From: an uncultured Bacteroidales bacterium
GTDB lineage: Bacteria > Bacteroidota > Bacteroidia > Bacteroidales > Muribaculaceae
Direction: 5' to 3'
NCBI GenBank assembly: GCA_905210435.1
Contig: CAJLWO010000062.1
Location: forward strand, 1 to 15,394
DNA: 15,394 bases
Position 1 is the stretch's first letter. The number at the start of each line of letters is the position of its first letter. Under the pieces are notes generated by a model, which was not told the origin of the DNA, searched no databases, and saw only the letters and a program-made list of their open reading frames with translations. The position numbers and the translations under genes were made by a program. Positions 7,263 to 15,257 of this stretch are shown in pieces.

Positions 7263-9446
7263 ATGTTAAAAAAAGTATTTGGATTAACTTTGATTTTGAC
7301 GCCTGTAATCGGCGTGTGCCAGTCGAAATACGACATGGGCGCGGCATTGCTTGTGGAGAACTACCGCCAGGCAGCCACGCTGGGCAGCGGAGCGACTTCC
7401 ACAGCCGATGTCAAAGCGACACTGATAGTAAGCGTTGACGGCGACGCGACAATCGACGCTATCCGTCGGCTCGGCATCGAAGTAAAAAGCGTGAGAAACA
7501 ATGTGGCAATTGTGACAGCCGATGTGAAAGACATCGACGCGATGGCGCAACTCCCCGGCGTGATAAGCATCGAGACCGGACGCGAGCAGCGCCCGATGAT
7601 GTATTTCGCCCGCACCTCGGGCAATGCCGAGAGCGTGCTCGACGGCTCGGGTTCCGGACTCACGCAAGCCTATACGGGCAAAGGCGTGGTGACCGGCCTC
7701 ATGGACCAGGGCATCGACCCCAACCATGTGGTGTTCCGCAACGCCGACCTGACTGAGAACCGCGTAAAAGCCGTGTATACCTACATGCGCACCACAAGCG
7801 CGGGCTCGCCCAACGCATCATACCTCACCCCCGACGCCATCGCCGGATTCAAATGTGACAACAGCGGCTGGACCCACGGCACCCACGTTGCCTCCATCAT
7901 GGCCGGCGGATACAACGGAACCGGCAACTACGGTCTTTCAGGGCGCGTCTATAACGGCTCGCCGATGCCCTACTACGGACTTGCAAGCGGATCGGACATA
8001 GTGATGTGCGGCGGCTATTTCTTCGACGACAACATACTCGACGGCGTGGAGAAGGTGATTGACTACGCAAAGTCGGTCAACAAGCCTGCGGTGGTCAACC
8101 TGTCGCTCGGCTCGGTAGCCGGTCCGCACGACGGCACATCGTCGTTCAGCCGCTATCTTGCCGGACTGGGTGAAGATGCGATAATCGTACTGGCCGCAGG
8201 CAACGACGGCGACACACGATGCGCCCTCAACGCCACCTTCAACCGTCTGGCGCCCTCGACACTTACGGGCATATCGGTCACCGACCCCGAGGAGCGCTCG
8301 GTAGCCGAATTCTGGTACAACACCTCCGATTCGTTCAAATTCGAGTTCCTTCTCTACAATACCGGCAACGGACAGTCTACCTCCTACCAGATTGCAGAAC
8401 CCGGAAAGACATATACCGTCAACACCACCGACTCCAAGTTTGCATCGGCATTCGCAAGCGGTTCGTCAGTAAAGATGTATGCCAATGTCGACCCCAACAA
8501 CAACCGCTATTACGTACGCATGGAGATGGCATTGCAGCGTGGCGCATCGTCAAACCTTTCGCTCGTACCCGCAGTCCGCATCACCGGTTCGACGGGCAAG
8601 AAACTTGCCGCCACAATCAATAACGGTGAATTTATCTCCACGGGCATAAGCGGCGCAGTGCAGGGCACGTCAAACGGCTCCATCTCCGACATGGCTACGG
8701 GCGATAACATCATAGCGATTGGCGCCTACACCTCGGCTTCGTCATTTACCACCATGGCGGGCAGCCAGCTGTCATTCCAGGGCGCGACCGGCAACGGGCA
8801 GCTGTGCGCATTCTCATCCTACGGCACCACATATCAGGGTGACCGTCTTCCCGACCTGTGTGCCCCCGGCTCGGCAATCGTGGCGGCTGTCAACAGCTAT
8901 GCCTACGTGTCGCCCGACAAACGCAACTACTCGGCCGAAGCCACTTTCAACAACCGCAAGAACTACTGGGCGGTGATGCAGGGCACATCGATGGCATGCC
9001 CGTTCGTATCGGGCGCAGTCGCGCTGATGCTTGAGGCCGACCCGACGCTCGACGTCGACAAGGTCCGCACTATCCTCATGGAGACCGCCATTGCACCCTC
9101 GGCATCGGCTACTTCCGACGAGAAGCTGCAATGGGGCGCAGGCCGTATCGACGTTCTTGCCGCCGTCAAGCGCGTACTCGACGAGAAAGCGGGCGTAGGC
9201 TCAATCATAACCGACGACAGCCGCAACTTCATCCTGACGGCCACCGACGGCGGCTACAATGTCTACGTAGCCGGCGAATCGGCTCTCACCGTGACGATCT
9301 ATGACGCCGCCGGCAGCACCGTTGCCTCCGTATCGGCCGGGGGCAACACCGCCGACATCGACACCTCCGCCCTCCGTCCCGGCATCTACATCATCTCCGC
9401 GCATGGCAACACACAGCGACACACAGCCAAAATCGCAGTGAAATAA
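7263..9446 (+). CDS. Secreted subtilisin-family (S8) serine peptidase with T9SS-like C-terminal domain
   Basis: This 727-residue protein is a secreted serine endopeptidase. A signal peptide ends near residue 19-20 (GVCQS). A prodomain-like region follows (about 45-105), with the alternating beta/alpha pattern of subtilisin propeptides. The catalytic triad is visible: Asp148 in GLMDQGID, His205 in THGTHVAS, Ser576 in GTSMACP. Asn314 in LAAGNDG is the oxyanion residue. About 260 residues separate Asn314 from Ser576, including a beta-rich insert (about 350-460). The last ~70 residues (TIYDAAGS to the terminal KIAVK, including LRPGIYIIS) resemble a T9SS sorting domain, so the enzyme is probably exported and anchored or released at the cell surface. 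It may supply peptides to the neighbouring SusCD system. The start is set by the signal peptide. Confidence 0.93.
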   Translation: MLKKVFGLTLILTPVIGVCQSKYDMGAALLVENYRQAATLGSGATSTADVKATLIVSVDGDATIDAIRRLGIEVKSVRNNVAIVTADVKDIDAMAQLPGVISIETGREQRPMMYFARTSGNAESVLDGSGSGLTQAYTGKGVVTGLMDQGIDPNHVVFRNADLTENRVKAVYTYMRTTSAGSPNASYLTPDAIAGFKCDNSGWTHGTHVASIMAGGYNGTGNYGLSGRVYNGSPMPYYGLASGSDIVMCGGYFFDDNILDGVEKVIDYAKSVNKPAVVNLSLGSVAGPHDGTSSFSRYLAGLGEDAIIVLAAGNDGDTRCALNATFNRLAPSTLTGISVTDPEERSVAEFWYNTSDSFKFEFLLYNTGNGQSTSYQIAEPGKTYTVNTTDSKFASAFASGSSVKMYANVDPNNNRYYVRMEMALQRGASSNLSLVPAVRITGSTGKKLAATINNGEFISTGISGAVQGTSNGSISDMATGDNIIAIGAYTSASSFTTMAGSQLSFQGATGNGQLCAFSSYGTTYQGDRLPDLCAPGSAIVAAVNSYAYVSPDKRNYSAEATFNNRKNYWAVMQGTSMACPFVSGAVALMLEADPTLDVDKVRTILMETAIAPSASATSDEKLQWGAGRIDVLAAVKRVLDEKAGVGSIITDDSRNFILTATDGGYNVYVAGESALTVTIYDAAGSTVASVSAGGNTADIDTSALRPGIYIISAHGNTQRHTAKIAVK

Positions 9447-9474
9447 CCCGCTGCGACCACCCTACCGCTTGTAG

Positions 9475-9494
9475 GGACGCGATTTATCGCGTCC
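9475..9494. repeat. Perfect intergenic palindrome
   Basis: GGACGCGAT pairs perfectly with ATCGCGTCC around a TT loop, 28 bases after the peptidase stop codon. It may end the peptidase transcript. It also resembles the short GC-rich palindromes scattered between genes in many Bacteroidetes genomes; that resemblance is from memory. Confidence 0.55.
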
Positions 9495-9514
9495 GCATCA
9501 GGCAACCGCACAAA

Positions 9515-9597
9515 ACAAAGGCACAACAGCCTTGACAAATGAACAAAATTTTTATTGTACTACTGTTAATACTGTTGTGCCATTGTTAAAACGGAAT
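9515..9597 (+). repeat. Left copy of direct repeat flanking the serpin gene
   Basis: This 83-bp copy matches 10950-11031 with eight substitutions and one single-base gap. Its ends include a dyad, GGCACAACAG (9520-9529) with CTGTTGTGCC (9572-9581), around an AT-rich middle. It ends 72 bases before the serpin start. The rest of the 9447-9669 gap holds the palindrome at 9475 and an AT-rich leader with no clear TAnnTTTG promoter. Confidence 0.85.
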
Positions 9598-9669
9598 ATC
9601 CAACACACATTTCAACTCAACTATCAATATACTCACCTTAAATCATCAAATCACCCAATTAAAAACCAA

Positions 9670-10932
9670 ATGATTATGAAAAAACATGTTAGGATTATGC
9701 TTTTCGGAGCAACATTGTGCCTTAGTGCTATAAGCTGCTCGGACGATGATAACGATGGTGGCGGTCAGAATGACAAGCCGGGAAAGATTGAAATGACGCA
9801 ATCGCAGCTGACAACGGTTGAAAAATGCAATGAATTTGGGTTCAAATTACTGAAAGAGGTCAGCCAATCAGATGAATTTGTAGGTGAAAACCTGATACTT
9901 TCCCCCATCAGTTTCAACTATGCTTTTTCAATGTTGGCTAACGGAGCAAACGGCGATACCCGCGCCCAAATTATTGATGCGCTCGGATATGATGCAGTCG
10001 GCATTGACGATGTGAATGAAATGAATAGAAAACTGACGGAACAGCTTTCCCGTTTGGACCCGAAAGTGACATTGAATTTCGCCAACTCGATGTGGGCTAA
10101 AGCAGATATTCCTGTAAAGCCCGATTTTATTTCAAATTTATCGGCAAATTATGATGCAGATGTCAGGACAATCGCCGAAGAAACATTTGTCAATGACGTA
10201 AACAGCTGGTGTTCCGACAAAACGAATGGTAAAATCACGGAATTCATGCACGAAGGAGATGAATTGCCCGATTTTGCACTTTTCAATGCGGTTTACTTCA
10301 AAGGAATATGGAGTTCATCTGACAAATTTAACAGTAAAAATACTGCTGAAAGAGCATTTAATGACGTAAACGGCACTCGTTCTATGGCACGTTTTATGAA
10401 TCAGAAAGGAATATTGCCATACAATGAAACTCCATCTATGCAAAAGTGTGAGCTACGTTTTGGAAACACTTCTTTCCGCGCCGCCTTTATATTGCCCAAA
10501 GAGGGTGTGACGTTAGCGCAAGCCATTGACATGCTTGCCGACGGAGAGTGGAAACAGCTGCAAGAATCGTATCCTGACATTACTGTTACCCTTTCTTTAC
10601 CGAAATATAAAATCGAAAACGAAATTGATTTCAAAGAATTGCTTGGCAACTTAGGTATGGAGGGTATTCTGAATAAAGGTGCCGACTTTACCAATATCAC
10701 TTCAGATAAATTAAAAATCAACTTTGTCAAACAGAAGGCAACATTTGAAATCAACGAGGAAGGCGCAGAAGCTGCTGCCGTAACAGGAATCGGTGGGTAT
10801 ACAACTGATATACCGCCGACACCCCCTATGGAGGTGACAATGACGTTCGACCGTCCGTTTATCTACGTGGTTTACGAGCAATCGACCGGCGCAATCCTTT
10901 TTGCCGGCTGCATCAATACTTTTGCTAAATAA
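9670..10932 (+). CDS. Serpin-family protease inhibitor, predicted surface lipoprotein
   Basis: This 420-residue protein is a serpin, which traps serine or cysteine proteases after they cut its reactive loop. It begins with a lipoprotein signal (SAISC, Cys23) followed by SDDDND, an acidic surface-export-type signal, and a Gly/Asp linker. The serpin body includes NLILSPISFNYAFSMLANGA, NSWCSDKTNGKI, and the closing signature FDRPFIYVVYEQSTGAILFAG. The hinge EINEEGAEAAAVTG has small residues at P12-P9, as in inhibitory serpins. Counting from Gly365 as P15 puts the predicted cut at Thr379-Asp380, with the following Ile-Pro-Pro aligned as in alpha-1-antitrypsin. The start at 9670 (or ATG 9676) was chosen because the signal peptide begins there; the frame stays open upstream into the repeat, without coding character. 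The gene is visibly AT-richer than its neighbours and is flanked by direct repeats, suggesting acquisition. Confidence 0.93.
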   Translation: MIMKKHVRIMLFGATLCLSAISCSDDDNDGGGQNDKPGKIEMTQSQLTTVEKCNEFGFKLLKEVSQSDEFVGENLILSPISFNYAFSMLANGANGDTRAQIIDALGYDAVGIDDVNEMNRKLTEQLSRLDPKVTLNFANSMWAKADIPVKPDFISNLSANYDADVRTIAEETFVNDVNSWCSDKTNGKITEFMHEGDELPDFALFNAVYFKGIWSSSDKFNSKNTAERAFNDVNGTRSMARFMNQKGILPYNETPSMQKCELRFGNTSFRAAFILPKEGVTLAQAIDMLADGEWKQLQESYPDITVTLSLPKYKIENEIDFKELLGNLGMEGILNKGADFTNITSDKLKINFVKQKATFEINEEGAEAAAVTGIGGYTTDIPPTPPMEVTMTFDRPFIYVVYEQSTGAILFAGCINTFAK

Positions 10933-10949
10933 CGTCAACAATTTAATCA

Positions 10950-11031
10950 ACAAAGGCACAACAGCCCTGACAAATGAACAAAATTTTATTGTACTCCGGT
11001 TAATGCTGTTGTGCTGTTGTTAATACAGAAT
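10950..11031 (+). repeat. Right copy of direct repeat flanking the serpin gene
   Basis: This copy starts 18 bases after the serpin stop codon, in the same orientation as 9515-9597. Its dyad arms are 10955-10964 and 11006-11015, with one arm changed at its last base. The repeat-to-repeat period is 1435 bp, so the serpin gene plus one repeat copy forms a unit that could be lost or amplified by recombination. Confidence 0.85.
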
Positions 11032-11125
11032 CAACAAATGAACAAATGCTCTAATATAGTTCAGGAGTGAATGCGCTTTTGTTTCCTTTGTCGGGGCTTT
11101 TGTGATTTTGTTTAAAAAATATACA

Positions 11126-11194
11126 CTTTCCGCGGTTGAAACGCGGCTACTAAGTCTGAATCAAGCATAGTAGCCGCGTTTCAACCGCGGAAAG
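11126..11194. terminator. 27-bp perfect stem-loop between convergent genes
   Basis: The arms 11126-11152 and 11168-11194 are perfectly complementary over 27 bp around a 15-base loop. Each arm holds a smaller palindrome (CCGCG...CGCGG around GTTGAAA). A run of A lies to the left and a run of T to the right, as expected for a bidirectional terminator between the plus-strand serpin and the minus-strand CoA-transferase. It could also be a copy of a dispersed palindromic repeat. The rest of 11032-11242 is AT-rich sequence with no gene. Confidence 0.6.
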
Positions 11195-11242
11195 TATTTT
11201 TAGAGGGCTGCTATTTTATCGGTGTGGCTATATGGGCGCCGG

Positions 11243-12736
11243 TCAGCAGTATTTGCTGAAGTCGGCGTTGCGCATGTCGCCTGTCTCGTTGAAGGCGTTG
11301 TGGAATGCGAACGATGCAGTGAGCGCATGGGGTGTCTGGCCGCCCTTGCCGAGCTTCATGTAGTCGCGCAACAGGCCTTTGTAGTCGGGATGCGCACAGT
11401 TTTCTATGATGCTTTCGGCACGCTGCACGGGGTCGAGGCCGCGGAGGTCGGCTATACCCTGGTCGGTCACGATGATGTCGACCGAGTGCTCCGAATGGTC
11501 GGCATGCGCTACCATCGGCACGATGTTGGAGATCAAGCCGCCTTTGGTGACTGAAGGGCATGAGAAGATGGAGATATAGGCGTTGCGGGTGAAGTCGCCC
11601 GAACCGCCGACACCGTTCATCATCTTGGTGCCGAGCACGTGGGTGGAGTTGATGCCGCCGAATATGTCGGCCTCGAGGGCTGTGTTCATCGATATGACAC
11701 CGATACGGCGTATGACCTCAGGATTGTTTGACAGCTCGGCGGGACGCATGAGTATCTTGTCGGCGAACTCTTTCATGTCGGGGAAGAATTCCTTTTCGGT
11801 GTCGTCGCTGAATGTCATGGAGCAGGTAGAGGCGAATTTACATTTGCCTTTGCGCATGAGGGCGAGCACGGCGTCCTGCATAACTTCGGTGTACATCATG
11901 AACGGGGGTATCTCCTTGTTCTCGCCGAGGTCGTAGAGCACGGCGTTGGCTACGTTGCCCACACCCGACTGCAGCGGGAGGAACTCCTTGGGAATGCCGC
12001 CGCGGCGGTACTCGCGAAGGAGGAATGCCACGACGTTGGCGCCGATCTGCTTCGATACTTCGTCGGGAGCGGTGAACGGCTTCACACCGTCGTAGGAGTT
12101 GGTGCGCACGATACCGACCACTTTGGCGGGGTCGATTTTCAACACCGGCGAACCGATGCGGGCATTTGCGGCATAGATGGGTATTTCGCGACGGTAAGGA
12201 GGATCGGCGGGAAGATATATGTCGTGCATGCCGTAGAGTGCCTTGGGGAGCGCTTCGTTAAGCTCGATGAAGATTTTGTCGGCAAGCTTGGCATAGGTGG
12301 GGATATTGCCGACACCGGTGCCGAGGATGACCTCGCCGTCGGGCGTTATGTCGGCCGCTTCGATGATGGCCCAGTCTACTTTGCCATAAAATCCGTAACG
12401 CACTTCCTGCGCCATCTCCGAGAGGTGACGGTCGTTGTAATGGCAGTCGTGGGAGTTGATGCGCTTGCGGAGGTCGGGCACATTCTGGTAGGGCGCGCGG
12501 AAATTGAGCGCATTCGCACGTGAGAGCGCTCCGTCGACATGGTCGGAAGTAGAGGCTCCGGAAAGGAGATTGATTTTGAACGGACGTCCTTCGGCATGCT
12601 CACGCTCAGCCTTTGCGGCTATTGCCTCCGGGATGAATTTGGGAGTACCGGGAGCAGTAAATCCGGATAAGCCTACCGTGTCGCCGTTTTTGAAATGCTC
12701 GGCTGCCTCGGCAGCTGTCATGTAATCAAATGCCAT
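11243..12736 (-). CDS. Succinyl-CoA:acetate CoA-transferase / acetyl-CoA hydrolase family protein
   Basis: This 497-residue cytoplasmic enzyme belongs to the acetyl-CoA hydrolase/transferase family (Cat1/AarC type). The likely reaction moves CoA between acetyl-CoA and succinate, giving acetate and succinyl-CoA, which feeds the propionate and succinate fermentation typical of Bacteroidales. The N-terminal half has GDTVGLSGFTAPGTPK and VDWAIIEAADITPDGEVILG. The predicted catalytic glutamate is Glu284 in MYTEVMQD, where CoA-transferases form a glutamyl-CoA thioester. GGSGDFTRNA follows in the C-terminal half, then TDQGIADLRGLDP. Length fits the Cat1 type better than the shorter 4-hydroxybutyrate CoA-transferases, which remain an alternative. 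A matching promoter lies upstream on the same strand. The gene is transcribed alone, towards the serpin. Confidence 0.9.
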   Translation of the reverse strand: MAFDYMTAAEAAEHFKNGDTVGLSGFTAPGTPKFIPEAIAAKAEREHAEGRPFKINLLSGASTSDHVDGALSRANALNFRAPYQNVPDLRKRINSHDCHYNDRHLSEMAQEVRYGFYGKVDWAIIEAADITPDGEVILGTGVGNIPTYAKLADKIFIELNEALPKALYGMHDIYLPADPPYRREIPIYAANARIGSPVLKIDPAKVVGIVRTNSYDGVKPFTAPDEVSKQIGANVVAFLLREYRRGGIPKEFLPLQSGVGNVANAVLYDLGENKEIPPFMMYTEVMQDAVLALMRKGKCKFASTCSMTFSDDTEKEFFPDMKEFADKILMRPAELSNNPEVIRRIGVISMNTALEADIFGGINSTHVLGTKMMNGVGGSGDFTRNAYISIFSCPSVTKGGLISNIVPMVAHADHSEHSVDIIVTDQGIADLRGLDPVQRAESIIENCAHPDYKGLLRDYMKLGKGGQTPHALTASFAFHNAFNETGDMRNADFSKYC

Positions 12737-12813
12737 AATGATTCTGCGGTTTATAATTTTCTAATTATGGGAGAAACAGAAATGCGTCTATGCACATTTT
12801 TTAGAATATTGCG

Positions 12814-12845
12814 CAAATTTACACAATTATTTGGTTAAAGACAAA
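12814..12845 (-). promoter_or_regulatory. Promoter for the CoA-transferase gene
   Basis: Read on the minus strand, TTTG (12845-12842) and TAAATTTG (12821-12814) match the Bacteroidetes promoter with a 20-base spacer, an ideal distance. The leader to the ATG at 12736 would be about 70 nucleotides. Confidence 0.7.
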
Positions 12846-12909
12846 GTTTTTACCGATTTAGGCAATATTTAGGACATTTTGGCCCACACACAGCGCTCAC
12901 CGGGTGCGA

Positions 12910-12947
12910 TTTGCGATTTCCTATTTTCAAAAAAATACCTACCTTTG
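12910..12947 (+). promoter_or_regulatory. Promoter for miaB
   Basis: TACCTTTG (12940-12947) is a perfect -7 element. The best TTTG (12910-12913) is 26 bases upstream, which is longer than usual, so the -33 assignment is uncertain. Transcription would start only about 12-15 nucleotides before the ATG at 12967, giving a very short leader. Confidence 0.6.
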
Positions 12948-12966
12948 CATAAAATAAATACCGCGC

Positions 12967-14328
12967 ATGAACAACAACGCCAACTATTCCGACCGGAAAT
13001 TATATATCGAGACTTACGGCTGCCAGATGAATGTGGCCGATACCGAGGTAGTGGCCTCGGTGATGAATACCGTGGGCTACGAGATAGCCGACACCGTCGA
13101 CGACGCCGACGCCATCCTGCTCAACACATGCTCCATACGTGACAACGCCGAGCAGAAAATCATCAGCCGCCTGCAGGCACTGCGGTCGTTGCGCCGCAAG
13201 TCGGGACGGCTCATAATAGGTGTAATAGGCTGCATGGCCGAACGTCTGCGCGACGACCTCATCGACAACCACGGCGTCGACATCGTGGGGGGTCCCGACT
13301 CATATCTCGACCTCCCCAACCTCTTCGCCTCGGTGGAAGCCGGACAGAAGGCCATCAACGTGGAGCTGTCGACTACGGAGACCTACCGCGACATCATCCC
13401 GGCCCGCATCACGGGCAACCGCGTCAGCGGCTACATCAGCATCATGCGCGGCTGCAACAATTTCTGCTCCTACTGCATCGTGCCCTATACACGCGGACGC
13501 GAACGCTCGCGTCCCGTCGACAGCATACTACATGAACTCGACGACCTCCGCGCCAAGGGATTCAAGGAGATAACACTGCTCGGGCAGAACGTCAATTCCT
13601 ACCGCTATGCCGACCCGTCGACAGGCACGGAAGTGACATTCGACCGGCTGCTCGCCATCGTGGCCGAAGCCGCTCCCGACATGCGCATACGCTTCACGAC
13701 ATCGCACCCCAAGGATATGACCGACGCCACAATCGACGTCATCGCCTCCTACCCCAACATCTGCCGCCATATACATCTGCCGGTGCAGTCAGGCTCCGAC
13801 AAGGTGCTCAAACTGATGAACCGCAAATACACCCGCGCATGGTATCTCGACCGCGTCCGCGCCATACGCCGCCGCATACCCGACTGCGGCATATCCACCG
13901 ACATGTTCACCGGATTTCACGACGAGACCGAGGAGGATTTCCTCGAAACGCTCTCGCTGATGCGCGAAGTGGGATTTGACGCCGCGTTCATGTTCAAATA
14001 CTCCGAACGCCCCGGCACTCTCGCCGCACGCACTATGCCCGACAACGTGCCCGAAGATGTCAAGATAGAGCGCCTCAACCGCATGATAGCGCTGCAAAAC
14101 GAGCTGTCGGCCGAGTCAAACCGCCGCGACATAGGCCGCGAATTCGAAGTGCTCGTAGAGGGCGTGTCGAAACGCAGCACCGACCAGTTCGTAGGCCGCA
14201 CCTCGCAAAACAAAACCGCTGTCTTCCCCCGCGGCACCCACCGCGTAGGCGACATCGTCCGTGTACGCGTCACCGACACCACCTCCGCCACCCTCATCTG
14301 CGAATTAGCGGATGAACATGTATTGTAA
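12967..14328 (+). CDS. miaB: tRNA-2-methylthio-N6-dimethylallyladenosine synthase MiaB
   Basis: MiaB is a radical-SAM methylthiotransferase that adds a methylthio group to N6-isopentenyl-adenosine-37 in tRNAs reading codons that start with U. The 453-residue protein has the full family layout. The N-terminal UPF0004 domain carries Cys19 (ETYGCQMN), Cys55 (LNTCSIRDNA) and Cys89 (GCMAERL), which bind the auxiliary iron-sulfur cluster. The radical-SAM motif is Cys163-x3-Cys167-x2-Cys170 in RGCNNFCSYCIVPYTRGRE. The barrel continues with TSHPKDM and HLPVQSGSDKVLKLMNRKYT. A C-terminal TRAM domain (about 385-450) binds tRNA. The paralogue RimO is less likely because of the IVPYTRGRERSRP and tRNA-type TRAM sequence. 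The start has a promoter just upstream and is the first ATG. Confidence 0.95.
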   Translation: MNNNANYSDRKLYIETYGCQMNVADTEVVASVMNTVGYEIADTVDDADAILLNTCSIRDNAEQKIISRLQALRSLRRKSGRLIIGVIGCMAERLRDDLIDNHGVDIVGGPDSYLDLPNLFASVEAGQKAINVELSTTETYRDIIPARITGNRVSGYISIMRGCNNFCSYCIVPYTRGRERSRPVDSILHELDDLRAKGFKEITLLGQNVNSYRYADPSTGTEVTFDRLLAIVAEAAPDMRIRFTTSHPKDMTDATIDVIASYPNICRHIHLPVQSGSDKVLKLMNRKYTRAWYLDRVRAIRRRIPDCGISTDMFTGFHDETEEDFLETLSLMREVGFDAAFMFKYSERPGTLAARTMPDNVPEDVKIERLNRMIALQNELSAESNRRDIGREFEVLVEGVSKRSTDQFVGRTSQNKTAVFPRGTHRVGDIVRVRVTDTTSATLICELADEHVL

Positions 14329-14372
14329 TAACCATGCATACGTGTAAATAAGCATGTATATCATTTCATTTG

Positions 14373-15257
14373 TTACTTATATGTGTCAATTAAAAACTTC
14401 ATTTTTTCATGACACTCTTCATTCCCAAGATTTATAACCACAAGATTGGAGCGCGTTCTGGTAATACCAGTATATAAAAGTTCATTAAATGTCGAATCTC
14501 CGTCAAAATGTTTCTGTAATATTAGAAAAACAGTTTCACTTTCCCATCCTTTAAAACTATGAATTGTTGAAATTTTAATGTTTCCAGAGTTCATCCAAAA
14601 ATTGAATTTTTTGTTATCTCGGATATATTTATAGTTTGTAGAGAACACTGCATCTCTAAATTTTGTAAAGTCATTTTCAAAGCGTTGCATTACAATAATA
14701 AAGTCATTGAGAGATGTTTTATATTCTATACATTTTGCCTCCAATCGAGTTTTGAAAACATCAGGGAAACGGTTATACATTTCGTACGCAGAAAATAGCA
14801 CAGCAATCTGGCGTTCTCCCGTATCTGAATTTTTATCTTTGTTGCGTTTGATTAATTCAATCAAACATTCACGTAATTTGACAGGAGTTATCTCCGATTT
14901 ATATCGGATTCCTTGCAGATACATCTGTTCATAAGTCTCGAACATGGTTGATGTCCTAAGCCCGGTTTTATATCGATAATATGTTTCTAAAAGTTGCAGA
15001 AATTTCATCTCTGCCCCAAGCACTGTAATGTCGTTAATTGCAACGTCATTAACACGGTTCTTGATATTTCCTTCAATAATATTAAAGACAGCCTTAATCG
15101 GGTCACCGCCTTGAAGATATATATAATTTAAATAGCCTTGTTGAAGGTTCTGCCCAAAGAACAGCGAGTCTTGGTCTGCTGTCAAAGTTTCATCGATTTC
15201 ATATTTATTACCAAAAAAATTACGTTGAAAGCCCAGCGCAAGATCTTTAATTTTCAT
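14373..15257 (-). CDS. C-terminal part of a UvrD-like SF1 helicase, probably broken upstream
   Basis: The 294 residues from the ATG at 15257 contain the C-terminal helicase motifs of the UvrD/Rep family: motif V-like TIHSFKGWE (231-239), followed by TVFLIL, and motif VI-like LLYTGITRTRSNLVV (260-274). Walker A and B motifs are absent and would lie further upstream. The homology seems to continue before the first Met: TLDTCFRSEMKIKDLALGF looks like the motif IV region (Tyr/Phe-Arg-Ser), and IYNRR before it looks like the end of motif III. The frame is stopped by TAA at 15353-15351. The gene is therefore either frameshifted near there, or a truncated remnant. It is AT-richer than miaB and convergent with it. 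A role in DNA repair, mobile-element or defence functions cannot be told from this fragment. Confidence 0.65.
   Translation of the reverse strand: MKIKDLALGFQRNFFGNKYEIDETLTADQDSLFFGQNLQQGYLNYIYLQGGDPIKAVFNIIEGNIKNRVNDVAINDITVLGAEMKFLQLLETYYRYKTGLRTSTMFETYEQMYLQGIRYKSEITPVKLRECLIELIKRNKDKNSDTGERQIAVLFSAYEMYNRFPDVFKTRLEAKCIEYKTSLNDFIIVMQRFENDFTKFRDAVFSTNYKYIRDNKKFNFWMNSGNIKISTIHSFKGWESETVFLILQKHFDGDSTFNELLYTGITRTRSNLVVINLGNEECHEKMKFLIDTYK

Noticed and set aside
7285..7292. TAACTTTG, a perfect -7 promoter match
   Set aside because: It lies inside the peptidase signal-peptide codons, downstream of the start, with no TTTG at the right distance.
6320..7336. Long antisense open frame (338 codons) opposite the third lipoprotein gene
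   Set aside because: It mirrors the GC-rich codon pattern of the real gene, has no signal or domain, and runs into the next gene's start.
9532..9669. Upstream extension of the serpin frame to a TTG start
   Set aside because: It runs through the direct repeat and lacks coding character; the lipoprotein signal peptide starts at 9670 or 9676.
11222..11554. 110-codon plus-strand frame opposite the CoA-transferase gene
   Set aside because: It is antisense to conserved CoA-transferase sequence and shows no domain or signal.
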